Shown here piece after piece: positions 48,289 through 59,062 of a stretch of 64,000 nucleotides of DNA (position 1 is the first letter of the stretch; each line of letters begins with the position of its first letter). The DNA is taken from NCBI GenBank assembly GCA_024305745.1, contig JAHRBS010000009.1, positions 620,001 to 684,000 on the forward strand, given 5' to 3'. The notes beneath the pieces were generated by a model. It had not been told where the DNA came from. It ran no database searches and saw nothing but the letters and a program-made list of their open reading frames with translations. This stretch comes from Polyporus tsugae. Its lineage: Eukaryota > Basidiomycota > Agaricomycetes > Polyporales > Polyporaceae. A program made the position numbers and the translations under genes.

Positions 48289-51163
48289 ATGTCGCAAAAT
48301 TTCCCCGCATATATCGGCAAACCACCGCCGCATGTCCTCAGGAAGCGAAAGCAGCGAGAACAAGAGGTGCGTGAGCGGGAGGAGCGGGAGCGTGAAGAGA
48401 GGGAACATGAGGACAGGGAGCGTGAGGAGAGAGACCGAGAGCTATCGCCAGAGGTCCCGGATCCCCAACCATCTACACCCGCCTATCTCGAACGGGTCAA
48501 TGTCTTCGGCACGCCGATTCGCTCTGTGTCACGCGTTCGCAAGACCTACGCTCACAGGCGAGCTCGATCTTTCGGAACGTCAGGCGCGGCGGCAGGGTCG
48601 GATGGAGAGCAAGAGCAACCATGTGAGTGTTGAAATCATTGTGGGGGGATCAGTGTTTCCGCAGTGAGGAAGTACTTTGGGCGATGAAGATCTCTTATAT
48701 CTTCTTTGAACCTTTGATGATCTTGGTTGGTTTTCTGTCGCCATCTCGGATACTCTCAGAATTACGAGATGGTAATTTTGCCCGAGAAAGGTGGCCTCGC
48801 AGCGGCGATTCCTGCTTACACCCCCACTCTTCTGAATTGTTGAGCTCCGGCAGCCAATATTGACACTGTTCCCAGCCCAGCCATCCTCCCGCGAACCATC
48901 TTCGTCGCGTTCTCCGACAAAGGTTGTTCAGAAGAAACACACCCACGATAACGATCCCGCCAGGCCTGCCAAACGCCCCAGATTGAACGAGTATGACGAT
49001 GACGACATGTATGTGGACCCCGCGCCGTTCGAAGGTCACGATGTCGTCGCACCGGCCGCATCCCCTCCCCGTAGCCCAGTGCGCCGTCGTAAGTCGTCCG
49101 TCTACGTCGAGATTCAGACCCCCCTGAGGCGCTCCCGGTCACAAGTCCTACAAGACATGCGTGCCGGGAGCCCCGAAGTCCCAGCATCGCCATCGAGTAC
49201 CCGCCGTCCCAGAGGCCGCCCTCCAAAAGTCAAGCCAATTGCTATCCCAACACCCTCCACCACTTCCGACGAAGGCGCAGCGCAGAATGTCAAACGCCGT
49301 CGTCACACGTCTGGCCCGGGGATGACATTGAGCGAGGCCCTCAACCAATCGTTTGCGCTATCTATAGCGTCCAGCCCCGCCGCCTCCTCATCGCGAGTTC
49401 GCAGAGCAGGCGAGGAGATCGCCGATCCTTCACGTCCTGAGCCTGTTCCAATTAAGCGCGGACCAGGAAGATCCCGCGGCAGCGGGCGTGGGCGAGGCCG
49501 TGGACGCGGTCGTGGACGCGGGCGAGGTCGCGGGGCCGCTTCTTCGGGGCCATTGGTCCCTCTTGATACCGACAACGCATCCCCTCCTGCAAGCGTGCGG
49601 GGGTCGGAGGCCTCCCTCCCTACCTGGACTACACTGGACCGTGGGGCCGCCCCGTCACGTCGCCCACCGCCTACGTTCGCCCGAGAGGAGGAGGAAAGTA
49701 GCGATGACGAGCTCGCATCTGTTGCTCAGGCCCCTGTGAAGCGGACTCCTGGTCGTCCTCGTAAGCACCCTCTTCTGAAGCCTTCAACAAGTGCAGCTCC
49801 AGTTGACACGTCTGAAGGGCGACCGGCAACTCCAGGCCCCTCCGCGAAAGCCGCAGATACCCCAACTGTCAAACGGCGTGGTCGACCCCCAGGCACGAAG
49901 AATCAGGCTACGATTGCCCGTGAGGCCGCGGCCGCTGAGGTGGCGCGTCGGCGGGCGAGCCTGCCAGGAACTCTCGTAGCGTCGAGCGCATCGATCATGG
50001 CGAACTATGCCTCTACGCACGGCCCACCACTCGCTACACCCGTGAAGCGTGGCCGCGGACGGGCACGGAAGAGTGCACCTGAGCCCAGCGTGTTTGGATT
50101 AGATACGGTCGACTACATGGAGCCGCTGAAGGACCCCGACGGTGATGACGAGCCGAACCCCTTCCGCCGCCGTACACGTTCGCAGTCGCGCCAGGGTAGG
50201 GGTAGCACTCGCGGAACCCCAGCAGCATCCCCAGCTCCGACTCCCCGGCGTAGGAGCGTCTTGTCCACCCGAACCCCTCGACGTAACAACAGTGCGTCGA
50301 GGCCTACGGAAGCGGCTTCGACGTCGGCCGCCTCCCAGGGCAGTGGGCCGCCGTCACACGATCTCGACATGAAGACGATGCAGCGGCGGTCTCGCGCGCG
50401 CTCTGCGTCCTCATCCCCGTCAAAGCGTCGGGCCCGACCTGCGACCCCCGAGCGCGAGATGCCGAAGGCGACGGAGTTCCAGACGCGAACGCAGTTGTGC
50501 AACGCTCTCAAACGCACACTGCTCGAGGCGCCGATGCCGAAGCTCAGGGACATGGCGGCCGAGAACGAAAAGCAGCAGCGGAGGCAGCAGAAGGAGAAGG
50601 AGAGACAGAAGCGGAAGAGGGATGCCGACAGATTGCGGGTCGCGCCGTCTGGCGTGCTGTCCTTCGGCAGCGACAAGAGCGAGCCGGAACAGGGCCACGA
50701 CGACGATGAGGAGGAACAGGAAGACCAGGGGGAGGCGACGGTCGTGTTCTGCGGGTCGTGGTCCGTGCTCGCGGGCCCGGCGGCGACACTCGATGACTCC
50801 CTCGCAATGAAGACGCTGCACGAGGTCGTGATGGGCGTCCGCGCATACATCGAGTGAGTTTGTCCTTGTCTTGCGGGGCACAAACGCCGGTTGACAGAGA
50901 CTGCGTTCAGGTTGGACAAGGCGGCGTTCGCGAAGTCGGACGACGGGCAGACCGTCAGCGTCACCGTGCCGTGTGGGTGCATGTCTGTGCGAGAGCGGGA
51001 CGCGGAGGGCCAGAAGGCGTCGTCGTCGTCGCAGCAGCCTCCGAGGGACGCGGAGCAGTGCGCGGGGGAGATGGCGGTGAGCGTCACGCAGGCAATCGTC
51101 CCGGAGGGGTTCTCTGGTGTGGCGAAGGCCATGCGTATAACAGTCATGATCAGCCACTATTAA
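48289..51163 (+). CDS. AT-hook chromatin-type protein of unknown function
   Basis: An 854-residue protein from exons 48289-48622, 48876-50853 and 50911-51163. The N-terminus has a charged Glu/Arg run (residues about 28-60). At least four AT-hook or AT-hook-like motifs follow: RRPRGRPPK (about residue 220), KRTPGRPRKH (about 399), KRRGRPPGTK (about 443) and KRGRGRARK (about 501), plus a long Gly-Arg repeat (about 310-330). AT-hooks bind the minor groove of AT-rich DNA. The C-terminal 200 residues are more conserved with the left relic: LLEAPMPKLRDMAAENEKQ with a basic coiled coil, an acidic run, VVFCGSWSVL, then LDKAAFAKSDDGQTVSVTVPCGC. I do not recognise this C-terminal domain. The protein is probably nuclear. 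The phases of both introns match. Confidence 0.85.
49476..49545 (+). repeat. GGGCGTGGNCGA-type repeat coding for a Gly-Arg stretch
   Basis: An imperfect 6-nt periodic run (CGTGGA, CGCGGG, CGAGGT variants) inside the AT-hook gene, encoding alternating Gly and Arg. Only a degenerate remnant is visible in the left pseudogene near 20.33-20.37 kb. Confidence 0.7.
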
Positions 51164-51509
51164 CTTATTAGCTTATGAGTCGGGGACCTAGATGAGTACT
51201 TGTGTTCCGGCCTTCTGTACATGTAGCAGGTTTTGGTTTCTGTTCTGTTCTGTTCTGTATTATCTGTAGTTCTGGTGTCCGAAGACCCCCCGCATGTATG
51301 ATTCCTCGAAGAGTTGCAAAAATGCAGTATTGGGACAGCGTGTGGTGTATAAGAAAACAAACATATGGTTAGTACTGTATGTGTGGTACAAAAGACGGCG
51401 ACTGCAGGTACGGTCGGGTCAAGGTACGGCCCCAATGTGTCGGCTGGAAGAGCGTCCACGACGAACTACAGTAGTCTGTGAGTCTTCGTAGATGGATTCA
51501 CTTACTACT

Positions 51510-51527
51510 GCGGATCCGGATCGGCAG
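51510..51527. repeat. 18-nt direct repeat, copy 1
   Basis: GCGGATCCGGATCGGCAG. It recurs with one mismatch at 51565-51582. Further GGATC-rich words (GATCCGGATC, CCGGATC) are scattered upstream of both copies of the two-TM gene. Confidence 0.7.
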
Positions 51528-51564
51528 ATCCTCAGGCTCTAGTTCAACCTTCGATCGGAGGATA

Positions 51565-51582
51565 GCGGATCCGGATCTGCAG
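51565..51582. repeat. 18-nt direct repeat, copy 2
   Basis: GCGGATCCGGATCTGCAG, 55 bp downstream of the first copy and one base different. Confidence 0.7.
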
Positions 51583-51961
51583 CTCCAGATCCAAATGCGG
51601 ATTGCGCGGACCTGGATCAAGAGGGGTGGTTAGTTATTTTGGCCATAGTGAGGGTGAGGGGCTGACGGAGCTGCCCCGCCATAATACAGGACAACATCGG
51701 TGTTGAATGGTGCGCAATATGCTCGTCTTCAACACATTTGCGAATGACATTTCTCGCGGAGGGGTGCGGTGCGGTAGAGGTGTTCGAATGAAACCAGCAT
51801 TGGGACTGAGGCCTGGGCCCTGAGGTCATTCAACATTAATTGGCCACTGACAATAATTGAAAACCCCTAAGGTTTCCGCCACAGATTCGAATCCGGATCA
51901 CCACTGGGGGGGTCGGCGCTGGAATATAAGGCCAGCAGGAGGCTGCCGCACGTCGACACAC

Positions 51962-53108
51962 ATGGTGAACTACAGCATGCAGACGACGAACCCATACCAG
52001 TCCACGCCCAGCACTGCTGGTGTTTCGAAGCGCCTCCCGTTGCCCCCGTCTGCCCACCACAGCTCGGGCCCCAGCGACCTCGTCGTGTCACCTCAGGCTG
52101 AATCTGCGCCAATCTCGGGCCATTCCGACCTCGAGCTCCCTGGATCCTGGCCGGCTGACCATGGGAATGGGATGGGGATGCAGGAGACGCGGAGGGATAA
52201 GAGCGCAACCGGGAGCGCTAGCCACATAGGGAGGGGAAGCGCATGCATGGCAAATGGGAGCGGGAGTGGAAGTGGAAGTGGAACCGCAAGCACAAGTGCG
52301 GGCCGGCAGAGCATCTCCACTGCCTCGACGCTTACACTGACAGAGAGCTCGGAGCCGTTGCCGGTGGTGAAGGAGCTGCCGCTGCCGACGCGTACCCATA
52401 CCTCTCCCCTGACACGAGCACCAGTAGCAGGGCCGTCCCAACAACCATCGCTATTGCAATGCGTACTAGCCTATTGGTACATCCCCCAGACACGTACGGA
52501 GCGCGAAGAGCCGTCGGGGCGTGTGCAGCCGTCGGGGCGCGTGCAGCCGTCAGTGGAGGAGCGGCTGCAGTCCACACTGGCGGCCACGGAGAGGGCAATG
52601 CGTAATGCGCAGCGCATTGGTGAGTCGCTTTGTTTTGCGACAGAAGTGTTTTTGAGGACAGGCCGGTCATTCACTGATTCTCACTCATCCCGTATATAGC
52701 AACCATCTACCGCCTCGGGTATTACATTGGTATGATTGTAGGCATAGCCTTGATACCAACTTTTACCATCATGCTCGCCACGCTGCACGCACGATGGGTA
52801 GGCTTTTCTCCGCTTGTTCCTCAGATGATCATAGTACTCACCTCGTCTTGCCCCTACCGATTCCATAGTCAGTCATCGTGGCTGTGGTCTTCGCAGTAGT
52901 CGCAACTCTCCTCGGCATGTCCATATTATGCCTGGCGGGGTGTGGCGAGCCCGAGGCGTCACGGAACCATGTGAAAGAGCTCGATGAGCTTTTGGTCGAG
53001 CTGCGGACGTTCATCACAGTTCGCGGTCATGACCGCGACCTGCCAGGGGCCGTCAGTGGAGGAGCTGCTGCTGCCGACGCTGAGGGCCGCGGAGCGGGGG
53101 ATCAATAG
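51962..53108 (+). CDS. Two-TM protein of unknown family, right copy (long form)
   Basis: A 331-residue protein from exons 51962-52619, 52700-52797 and 52869-53108, phases matching. The start MVNYSMQTTNPYQS was chosen because the frame upstream has no ATG. A long disordered Ser/Pro/Gly arm (SGSGSGSGTAST, then a duplicated PSGRVQ) leads to SVEERLQSTLAATERAMRNAQ, helix one (GMIVGIALIPTFTIMLAT), helix two (IVAVVFAVVATLLGMSILCL), and GCGEPEASRNHV. It then has a shortened tail LRTFITVRGHDRDLPGAV and a terminal run of Ala/Gly that is probably out-of-frame sequence from the overlapping second module. No family recognised. The left paralogue is at 17815-18598. Confidence 0.6.
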
Positions 53109-53578
53109 CGCGCACAGGACAGCTTTGTGGCACAAGGGTTGGATGAACATTGCGTGGAGCATGCTCGCCGTCTTGGCGCTAGTCGCCTACATAGTGGCCG
53201 CCGTCGCGACCGGAAGACAGGTGAGCTCAGGCTCTTTCGCGCTCTGGTCCCGAGTTGATCGCGCACTCACCTCGCGCCTCCTCTCCGATTCCACAGACGA
53301 ACATTGCGATTGCGGTCCTAGGGCCAGCGTTGAACCTCATTGCAGGCTACCTTGTCCTGGCGCGAGGGCAGGGCGAGCCGGAGACGTCAGCGGTGCGCAC
53401 GGTCAAGCTGGAGACGTTCACCAAAAACCTGAGAGTGTTCATGCACGACCACGGGCACCGTACGGGCAGTATGGTTGAGCCGGAGATCAAGGAGAGGGTG
53501 GTGTGGAACCAGCGGCAGTTCAAGGAGATCATGGGCCGGAGCTACGGGGGCTTCGATGTAAGGGTGGACAGTGGATAG
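53029..53578 (+). CDS. Two-TM module, tandem duplicate overlapping the preceding gene
   Basis: Exons 53029-53220 and 53297-53578 encode 157 residues: MTATCQGPSVEELLLPTLR, AAERGINSAHRT, helix one (WSMLAVLALVAYIVAAVAT), helix two (IAIAVLGPALNLIAGYLVLA), GQGEPETSAV, LRVFMHDHGHRTGSMVE and QFKEIM. It repeats the last two exons of the gene before it, with the intron at the same place between the helices. It begins in a different frame inside that gene's last exon, so the first module is cut short where the second begins. It may be a separate small gene, part of an alternative transcript, or a relic. No strong start context. Confidence 0.5.
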
Positions 53579-54783
53579 GTCGTGTCGCATGGACCGGATG
53601 ATGCAAGGTCGTTCAGTACGTAGTCGTCACTCTCTCTAGATCTGGGTTGGCGACCTGAAATAAGCGCCCCCAGCACGCGCGTCTCCCGCGGGTATCCCCC
53701 ATCTTATAATAATAATATTACTCCATCCAATTGTACTCCAGTCTCCGTTCAATACACAATCCTTGAGGCAGCTGTTTCCGACTCTCTGACATACCGAAGG
53801 CGAGAACACCGATATGCAAGTTGGTATCCCGGTTTCATCTGCGCCCGCCCCTTGTCGAGGATCAATTGAAGATGTAGCTATGGCCCATGGTGCGTACGTC
53901 TTACTCGCCACGTTGATAGCGACCGTATTCCACTCATATGAACATGCAAATACACAGTGCACCCAGGCCATATGCTTGTGGCCTTGAAGGCTGACAAACC
54001 GTTGGCGATGAGATTTTGTATCGCATGCATGCGGAGCTGCGTGCCATCGAACCTTGCCATCATCAGCCCCAGCGTGCCCCGAGGATACGCTGCTCTGAAG
54101 TGGCATGATCAACTCGCTTCTGAAGGCCTGCAGATCTGTCTCAGTGAGAATTCAGTCATCCAACTGGCAACTGCTCAACCTGCATCGCGCTCCGTGCGCT
54201 TAGTAGTACCGTGGCTTTTGCCAGTCGGACGCGACGTCTACTACTGTCTACTAGTACCTAGCCTCGGCCACCAAAAGGTAAGTGCACATGGAATGGCTCC
54301 ACCGCATATACCGGGCCCGCTGATCGATGACCATCAGAACTCGATGTGTGTCGCGCCTCCGTAAGTGTGACGCTGACTGTATAAGTAAGAGGTGCGCTGA
54401 CCGTTCACCAAGTCGGCAGGCCCGGAGTCGCCTTCTCAACCTTGGCATCATCTCCAATGGGATTGACAACCGATATCTTTCCCACCGCCGTATGCTCGTC
54501 CAGCTGGTCCTGGATCCAGTGCTCGAGTCTGGTTCTCAGCGATGAATAGGCAGCCTTCTGGCTGCGATCTAGCCATCCGTGAACAACGCGGAGCAGCCTC
54601 AGATGGCGCCAGACACGCCGGACACCATGGACTATGCTCACGATGTCAGTGTCTATCCCCTGCAACAGCGTCTCTCGCAATCCGGTACAAATACCAAGTC
54701 GCTCACGATTGAAATGTTTTTCAGGCGATCCCGTAGCGAGCTTCTTGGTCAACCTCTTGTGCCTTCCGTAACGACACTCAGCC
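53579..54783. other. Intergenic between the two-TM genes and fungalysin 1
   Basis: Right outer boundary of the mirror duplication. A 131-codon minus-strand frame at 54405-54800 contains a protein-like stretch (SLRTRLEHWIQDQLDEH) but overlaps the fungalysin 5' end and has no recognised domain. The fungalysin 1 promoter lies at the right end; no clear TATA. Confidence 0.4.
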
Positions 54784-57099
54784 ATGCAGTTCTCGACCAC
54801 CTTCTTCCAGTCCGTCTACCTGGCTGTCACCCTCGCGACTGCTGCCTCTGCGGCCCCCTTCACTGGCAGCGTAAAGCTCAAGTCCTTCCAGACGCGCGCA
54901 CTCAGCTCGGGTCTCACCGTCGAGAGCTTCCACCCTGAGTCTTCGTTCGAGGTGAGCGGCACGGTGCGCCTCGGCAGTTCAAGTTGCAACTGACTGACTT
55001 CGCGCCATTCCGACAGACATTTGGTGTGGACGGCTTTGACCACCCGCTTTCCAAGCGTAGTGACTTCGATATTCAGGATGCCACCGCATCCTTCATTGAG
55101 TCCAAGACTGGCTTCAAGTCCGACGGCGTGAACTTCAGGACTTCGTACTCCAGCGACGTGACGCAACACGCTTACGTTCGCCAGCAGATCGTGAGTTTAC
55201 TGAATGGCGACGCGCTTCGAGGGTCATTACTGATAACGGTGCGGTTTTCAGAATGGCATCCCCGTCGCCAATGCAGTCGCCAACATTGCCTTCAACAAGG
55301 ACAACAAAGTTGTCTCGTTCGGCAATTCCTTCGTGAAGACGCCTTGTAAGTAACTCTCGGCTTCGCTTGTGTGAAGCTGCAGGGTACTGATTCCTCATAT
55401 CTTCTAGCCGCGAAGTCGATCCCCACGACTGAGCCGACCCTCTCTGCTCAAGATGCCATTGCCAAAGCGGAGAGTGCCCTCTCCGGCAGGTACAACTCGC
55501 ACCCCACTACCCTTGAGTGGGTTGCAAAGAAGGACGGGTCACTTGCCCTTGCGCACGTTATCCAGGTGCAGAACGACGAGAAGCACGAATGGTATGAGGC
55601 GTTTGTCGACGCCCACACCGGTGACGTCGTCCAGCTCACCGACTTTGTTGCTAAGGCTTCCGTGAGTATCAAACCCAATGCGGTATTGCATTCAGAGCTT
55701 TCAACAGAGCTAACATCAACTCGCAGTACCGAGTCCTCCCCATCTCCAAGCAGACGCTCACGGAGGGCTTTGAGACGCTCCACAACCCCGCCAACCCCAA
55801 CGCATCTCCCAAGGGCTGGAACTACAACGGGACCGCCACCACCACTGACACCAGCGGCAACAACGCCGTTGCTTTCAAGAAGGATGAGTCTGGAACCGCC
55901 AAGGAGTCGTCCAAAGGCCAGAACTTTGTATTCACTCAGGACCCCAAGGCGAAGCCGACGACGAAGAACAACCTCGCGGCCGCGATCACGAACGGCTTCT
56001 ACATCGTCAATTCCGTGCACGACATCGCGTACATCTACGGCTTCACCGAGAAGGCGTTCAACTTCCAGAACGACAACTTCGGCAAGGGCGGCGCGGCGGG
56101 GGACCGCGTGAGCGTCTCGATCCAGGACGCGGAAGATACCGACAACGCGTACTTTTCGACGCCGCCCGACGGGCAACCCGGCCAGATGGCGATGTTCCTG
56201 TGGGACGAGACGCGGCCCGAGCGCGACGGGGCACTCGAGAACGACGTGCCCGTGCACGAGAACACGCACGGGATCTCGAACCGCATGACGGGTGGCGGTA
56301 CCGCGCGCTGCCTGCAGACGGTCGAGAGTGCGGGCATGGGCGAGGGGTGGTCGGACGCGATGGCGGAGTGGACGGAGCAGAAGGACGCAAAGGTGCGCGA
56401 CTTCGTCGTCGGGCCGTACGTCACGAACACCACGGCCGGCATCCGCACGCACCCTTACTCCACTAACGCGTACGGAGAAATTTCCCTCGGATGTGCTGCT
56501 GCAGAGGTACTGATGCTGTGTCGTGGATCCAGAAAGACCAACCCTCTGCGCTACTCGAGCGTGAAGACACTCAACGAGGTTCACGGTGAGTTACGCTCTG
56601 ACCATCTTGGATGAAAGCTTACCTGGTTGCCGCTCGTTAGATATTGGTGAGGTCTGGGCCAACATGCTCCACAATGTGTACGCCGCGCTCGTCGGCAAGC
56701 ATGGCTTCGATGCTGACGCCCACACCAACGCCTCGTGAGTTCTCCCGGCTGCTATGCTTGTGTGAGACGAAATAAGTACTAACACGCGGTGTGACCTACA
56801 GTGGCTCTGGAGGCAACACCGTCTGGCTCCACCTCTTCATCGACTCATTCGCTATCCAGCCCTGCAACCCCACCTGTACGTTCTTCGCGCGAGTCAGGGT
56901 TATCGCTGCGAGGGTACTGACCGACGGCGCATCCCTGTGTGTAGTCACCAACGCTCGCGACGCCTGGATCCAGGCAGACGCCAACCGCTACAGCGGCAAG
57001 AACAAGTGCACGCTCTGGAGCGCGTTCGCGTCCCGCGGTCTCGGTGTCAACGCCAAGAACTACACCGACTCTGCCTCCGTCCCCGCCGGCTGCAAGTGA
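54784..57099 (+). CDS. Fungalysin (M36) extracellular metalloprotease 1
   Basis: A secreted zinc endopeptidase of family M36, degrading extracellular protein. A signal peptide (MQFSTTFFQSVYLAVTLA, cleavage near ASA-AP) precedes an FTP-type propeptide ([48 protein letters not shown]) and the catalytic domain. The active site is HENTHGIS (HExxH, H and E present). The third zinc ligand is the Glu of GEGWSDAMAEW. The end has [11 protein letters not shown] and ASRGLGVNA. About nine exons; the first is 54784-54951. Near 56470 the reading is open through an apparent intron (donor GTACGG, acceptor before AAAGACC). Splicing it restores [13 protein letters not shown], the family pattern, so it is taken as an intron. 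It looks intact and enzymatically competent. Confidence 0.93.
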
Positions 57100-57837
57100 G
57101 CGCAGTTTAGCGAGCAACCGGGAGAGAAAGAGGAATGGCTCTGGCGCAGGGATTTTGGTTGCGCTATTGAGCCTCTGGGGGTGATGATTCCGACAGACTG
57201 AGACTCACTGCACAAACGATACCCGTTGCTACCATACTACTTACTGATTTCGCACGTGTACCGTAATCGAGTCGTGCCACTGCACGATATCCTTATTGAA
57301 ATCAAACCTATTCCACAACTGGAACCTTCCGTGTTCTACGATCGCATAGATTGACTCTGCGGCCTACTGTCGTATACTACCGGGGCTGTAACCGAAGCCT
57401 GGCCAGTGGAGGATATGGACATAAATGGTGCGTGGGAAAGGTCCATCTACCGCAGGTGGTGGCAACGTTCCTTCTTTCCTTCTTTCCTTCTACCACTATC
57501 CTCCCGATGCGAACGTAGAGATTGCACTCGAATCTGAGCCATGGGCAACTGGATACACAGTTCGTCGCAACGTCAGGTTTATCAGACCCCGAGGGGTCTG
57601 ATAACAGGTAAGTACGTCATTGCCTTTGTCTTCGAGCATGTTCCGAGTCAGCTCGTGCTTGTCCTACACCTAATGACATGCAAACGTTCACAGTTCTGCT
57701 CACAGCTAGTGGTTCAGCCTCGAGATCGTCCATATCTTCGCGTTCCATTGCTAGACCTCGTGCTCACCGCAGAAGCCGGTCTATACCATCGCCGGGTGCG
57801 TGAACCATCGACTCATGCCGGCATTGGCGCTCCCGCA

Positions 57838-57935
57838 AACCTCCACACCATTTCAATCAACGGGATGTCCAGCTGCCTGCAGACAACTGAATTCTGTGAA
57901 TCACGCGAGCGGTGGTCAGAATCATCACTTTGGGG
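57838..57935 (+). pseudogene. Possible degraded fungalysin active-site fragment
   Basis: A plus-strand frame reads NLHTISINGMSSCLQTTEF then ERWSESS. This parallels the fungalysin active-site stretch (ENTHGISNRMTGG, CLQTVES, GEGWSDA) in order and spacing, with most catalytic residues lost. The match is short and could be chance. The location between two fungalysin genes makes a relic plausible. Confidence 0.35.
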
Positions 57936-58562
57936 TGTAAGTCACTGGTCCTTAGATTCGCTATCGCGTATTGACTCGGATAAACCCCTTGGTTGTCTCA
58001 GTGTCGTCGATCGGCTCACCGGTCACAGTCGTTATCGAGCACCCTGCCTGTGTATGCGGCTATCCGTCCTCGACCGCTCCGTGAGTACTTTGGTATGTCG
58101 TGAGCTTTCTCCTCACTGAACTCATGAATTGGTTCTCGAAGACCAACTCCAAGAACGGCTATCGTGTAAGTTCCTCGGTCCCACCGGTCACCTCTACTAG
58201 ATCAATGCTCGAACTGTACGTGTGCTCTGTTGCTATCTCCGAGAGTTCCTCATAACACATCGCGTTATTCGCTGCATAGGAAAATAATTGTTGCTGCAAT
58301 CAATGACGTCAGGGTACCGACGGACCCTTCAACTTCCCAGTCTCACCAAGCCCCCATACGTCTGAAAACTTTGCATATCATGCGACGTTCGTCGGAAGGA
58401 TCGCCCCCGTCCCTTGACTTTTCGGGCGGTAAGTACTCGAATGCCGCAGGAACGTGCTTCACATACCAGACATCTTGACACCTTCTAGGCCGTACTACCT
58501 ACTCTTGGTCGATGCTCGGCGCCGCGTTACCAAAAAAATGGGTTTTCTGTTCTCGCTGTCCT

Positions 58563-58591
58563 AAAACTATACCAGCAAAAAATATAGTTTT
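58563..58591. repeat. 9-nt inverted repeat (hairpin-forming)
   Basis: AAAACTATA at 58563-58571 and TATAGTTTT at 58583-58591 around an 11-nt loop. It has a terminator-like shape, but in a eukaryote the meaning is unclear. Confidence 0.55.
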
Positions 58592-58975
58592 TCGGGCGTA
58601 CGTGATTGGGGCGGCTCCCCTCGATGGAAGATTTGCGCGGGTTGAGCCGGTTTTTAGGTTCGAGGCTCACATCTTCTCGTGCAATGTCTTCCTCACATGA
58701 TCACAGAACGACCGGGTGCACACATCTCCAAGGCGCTTCACTTTCGCCAGGGCTTCCTCCGGTTCGCTCAGCGCTCTCGCAAACCCGCGCCCCACACATT
58801 CCCGACGATCATGTCGTCTTGATTCTATGCGCGGAAGGTGGAATGTTTTCGACGGCGCCCCGCTGATCGTGCACTCAATGCAGCTGCCAGGCGTGCACAT
58901 TTCGCTCGTCATGGAAGGCGCCTTTCTCTCCTGGTTCCGACTCGTCCGCCCCATACAGGGTCTCATAATGAGAGA

Positions 58976-58982
58976 TATATAA
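58976..58982 (+). promoter_or_regulatory. TATA box of fungalysin 2
   Basis: TATATAA, 80 nt upstream of the fungalysin 2 ATG. A CT-rich stretch lies between it and the start. Confidence 0.55.
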
Positions 58983-59062
58983 CGGGTTGAAGCAGCAGAC
59001 CGGTGGACCAGGTCGTCCTCTAGTGGTCTATTCCCCTCTCCTCTCTGCCTAATAACCAAACC

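Larger units (their letters stand above)
51164..51961. other. Intergenic between the AT-hook gene and the two-TM gene
   Basis: About 800 bp. It holds a (TTCTG)4 tract at 51238-51258, an 18-nt direct repeat (see below), and, just upstream of the two-TM start, a segment near 51857-51900 similar to the upstream side of the left copy. Confidence 0.45.
42066..53578 (-). repeat. Right arm of a mirror-image (inverted) segmental duplication
   Basis: Holds OPT-2 (-), the intact AT-hook gene (+) and the two-TM genes (+). Sums of mirrored coordinates (OPT ends 29201 and 42066, OPT starts 26492 and 44888, two-TM ends 17815 and 53578) are all about 71.3 kb, placing the axis near 35.6 kb. Confidence 0.7.
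57100..58975. other. Interval between the two fungalysins, with a possible relic
   Basis: The 3' UTR of fungalysin 1, a TTCC/TTTC tract near 57469-57491, a possible degraded fungalysin segment near 57.84 kb (separate entry) and a short hairpin-like inverted repeat at 58563-58591. No intact gene seen. Confidence 0.4.

Noticed and set aside
50113..51147. 344-codon minus-strand frame across the AT-hook gene
   Set aside because: Overlaps the conserved C-terminal coding exons on the other strand. The plus-strand reading is supported by the left paralogue.
54405..54800. 131-codon minus-strand frame with some protein-like character
   Set aside because: No recognised domain or splicing partner, and it overlaps the fungalysin 1 start and promoter. 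It may be a relic, but support is too weak to call.
55448..56584. 378-codon minus-strand frame across fungalysin 1
   Set aside because: Antisense to the catalytic domain. No motif; explained by codon bias.
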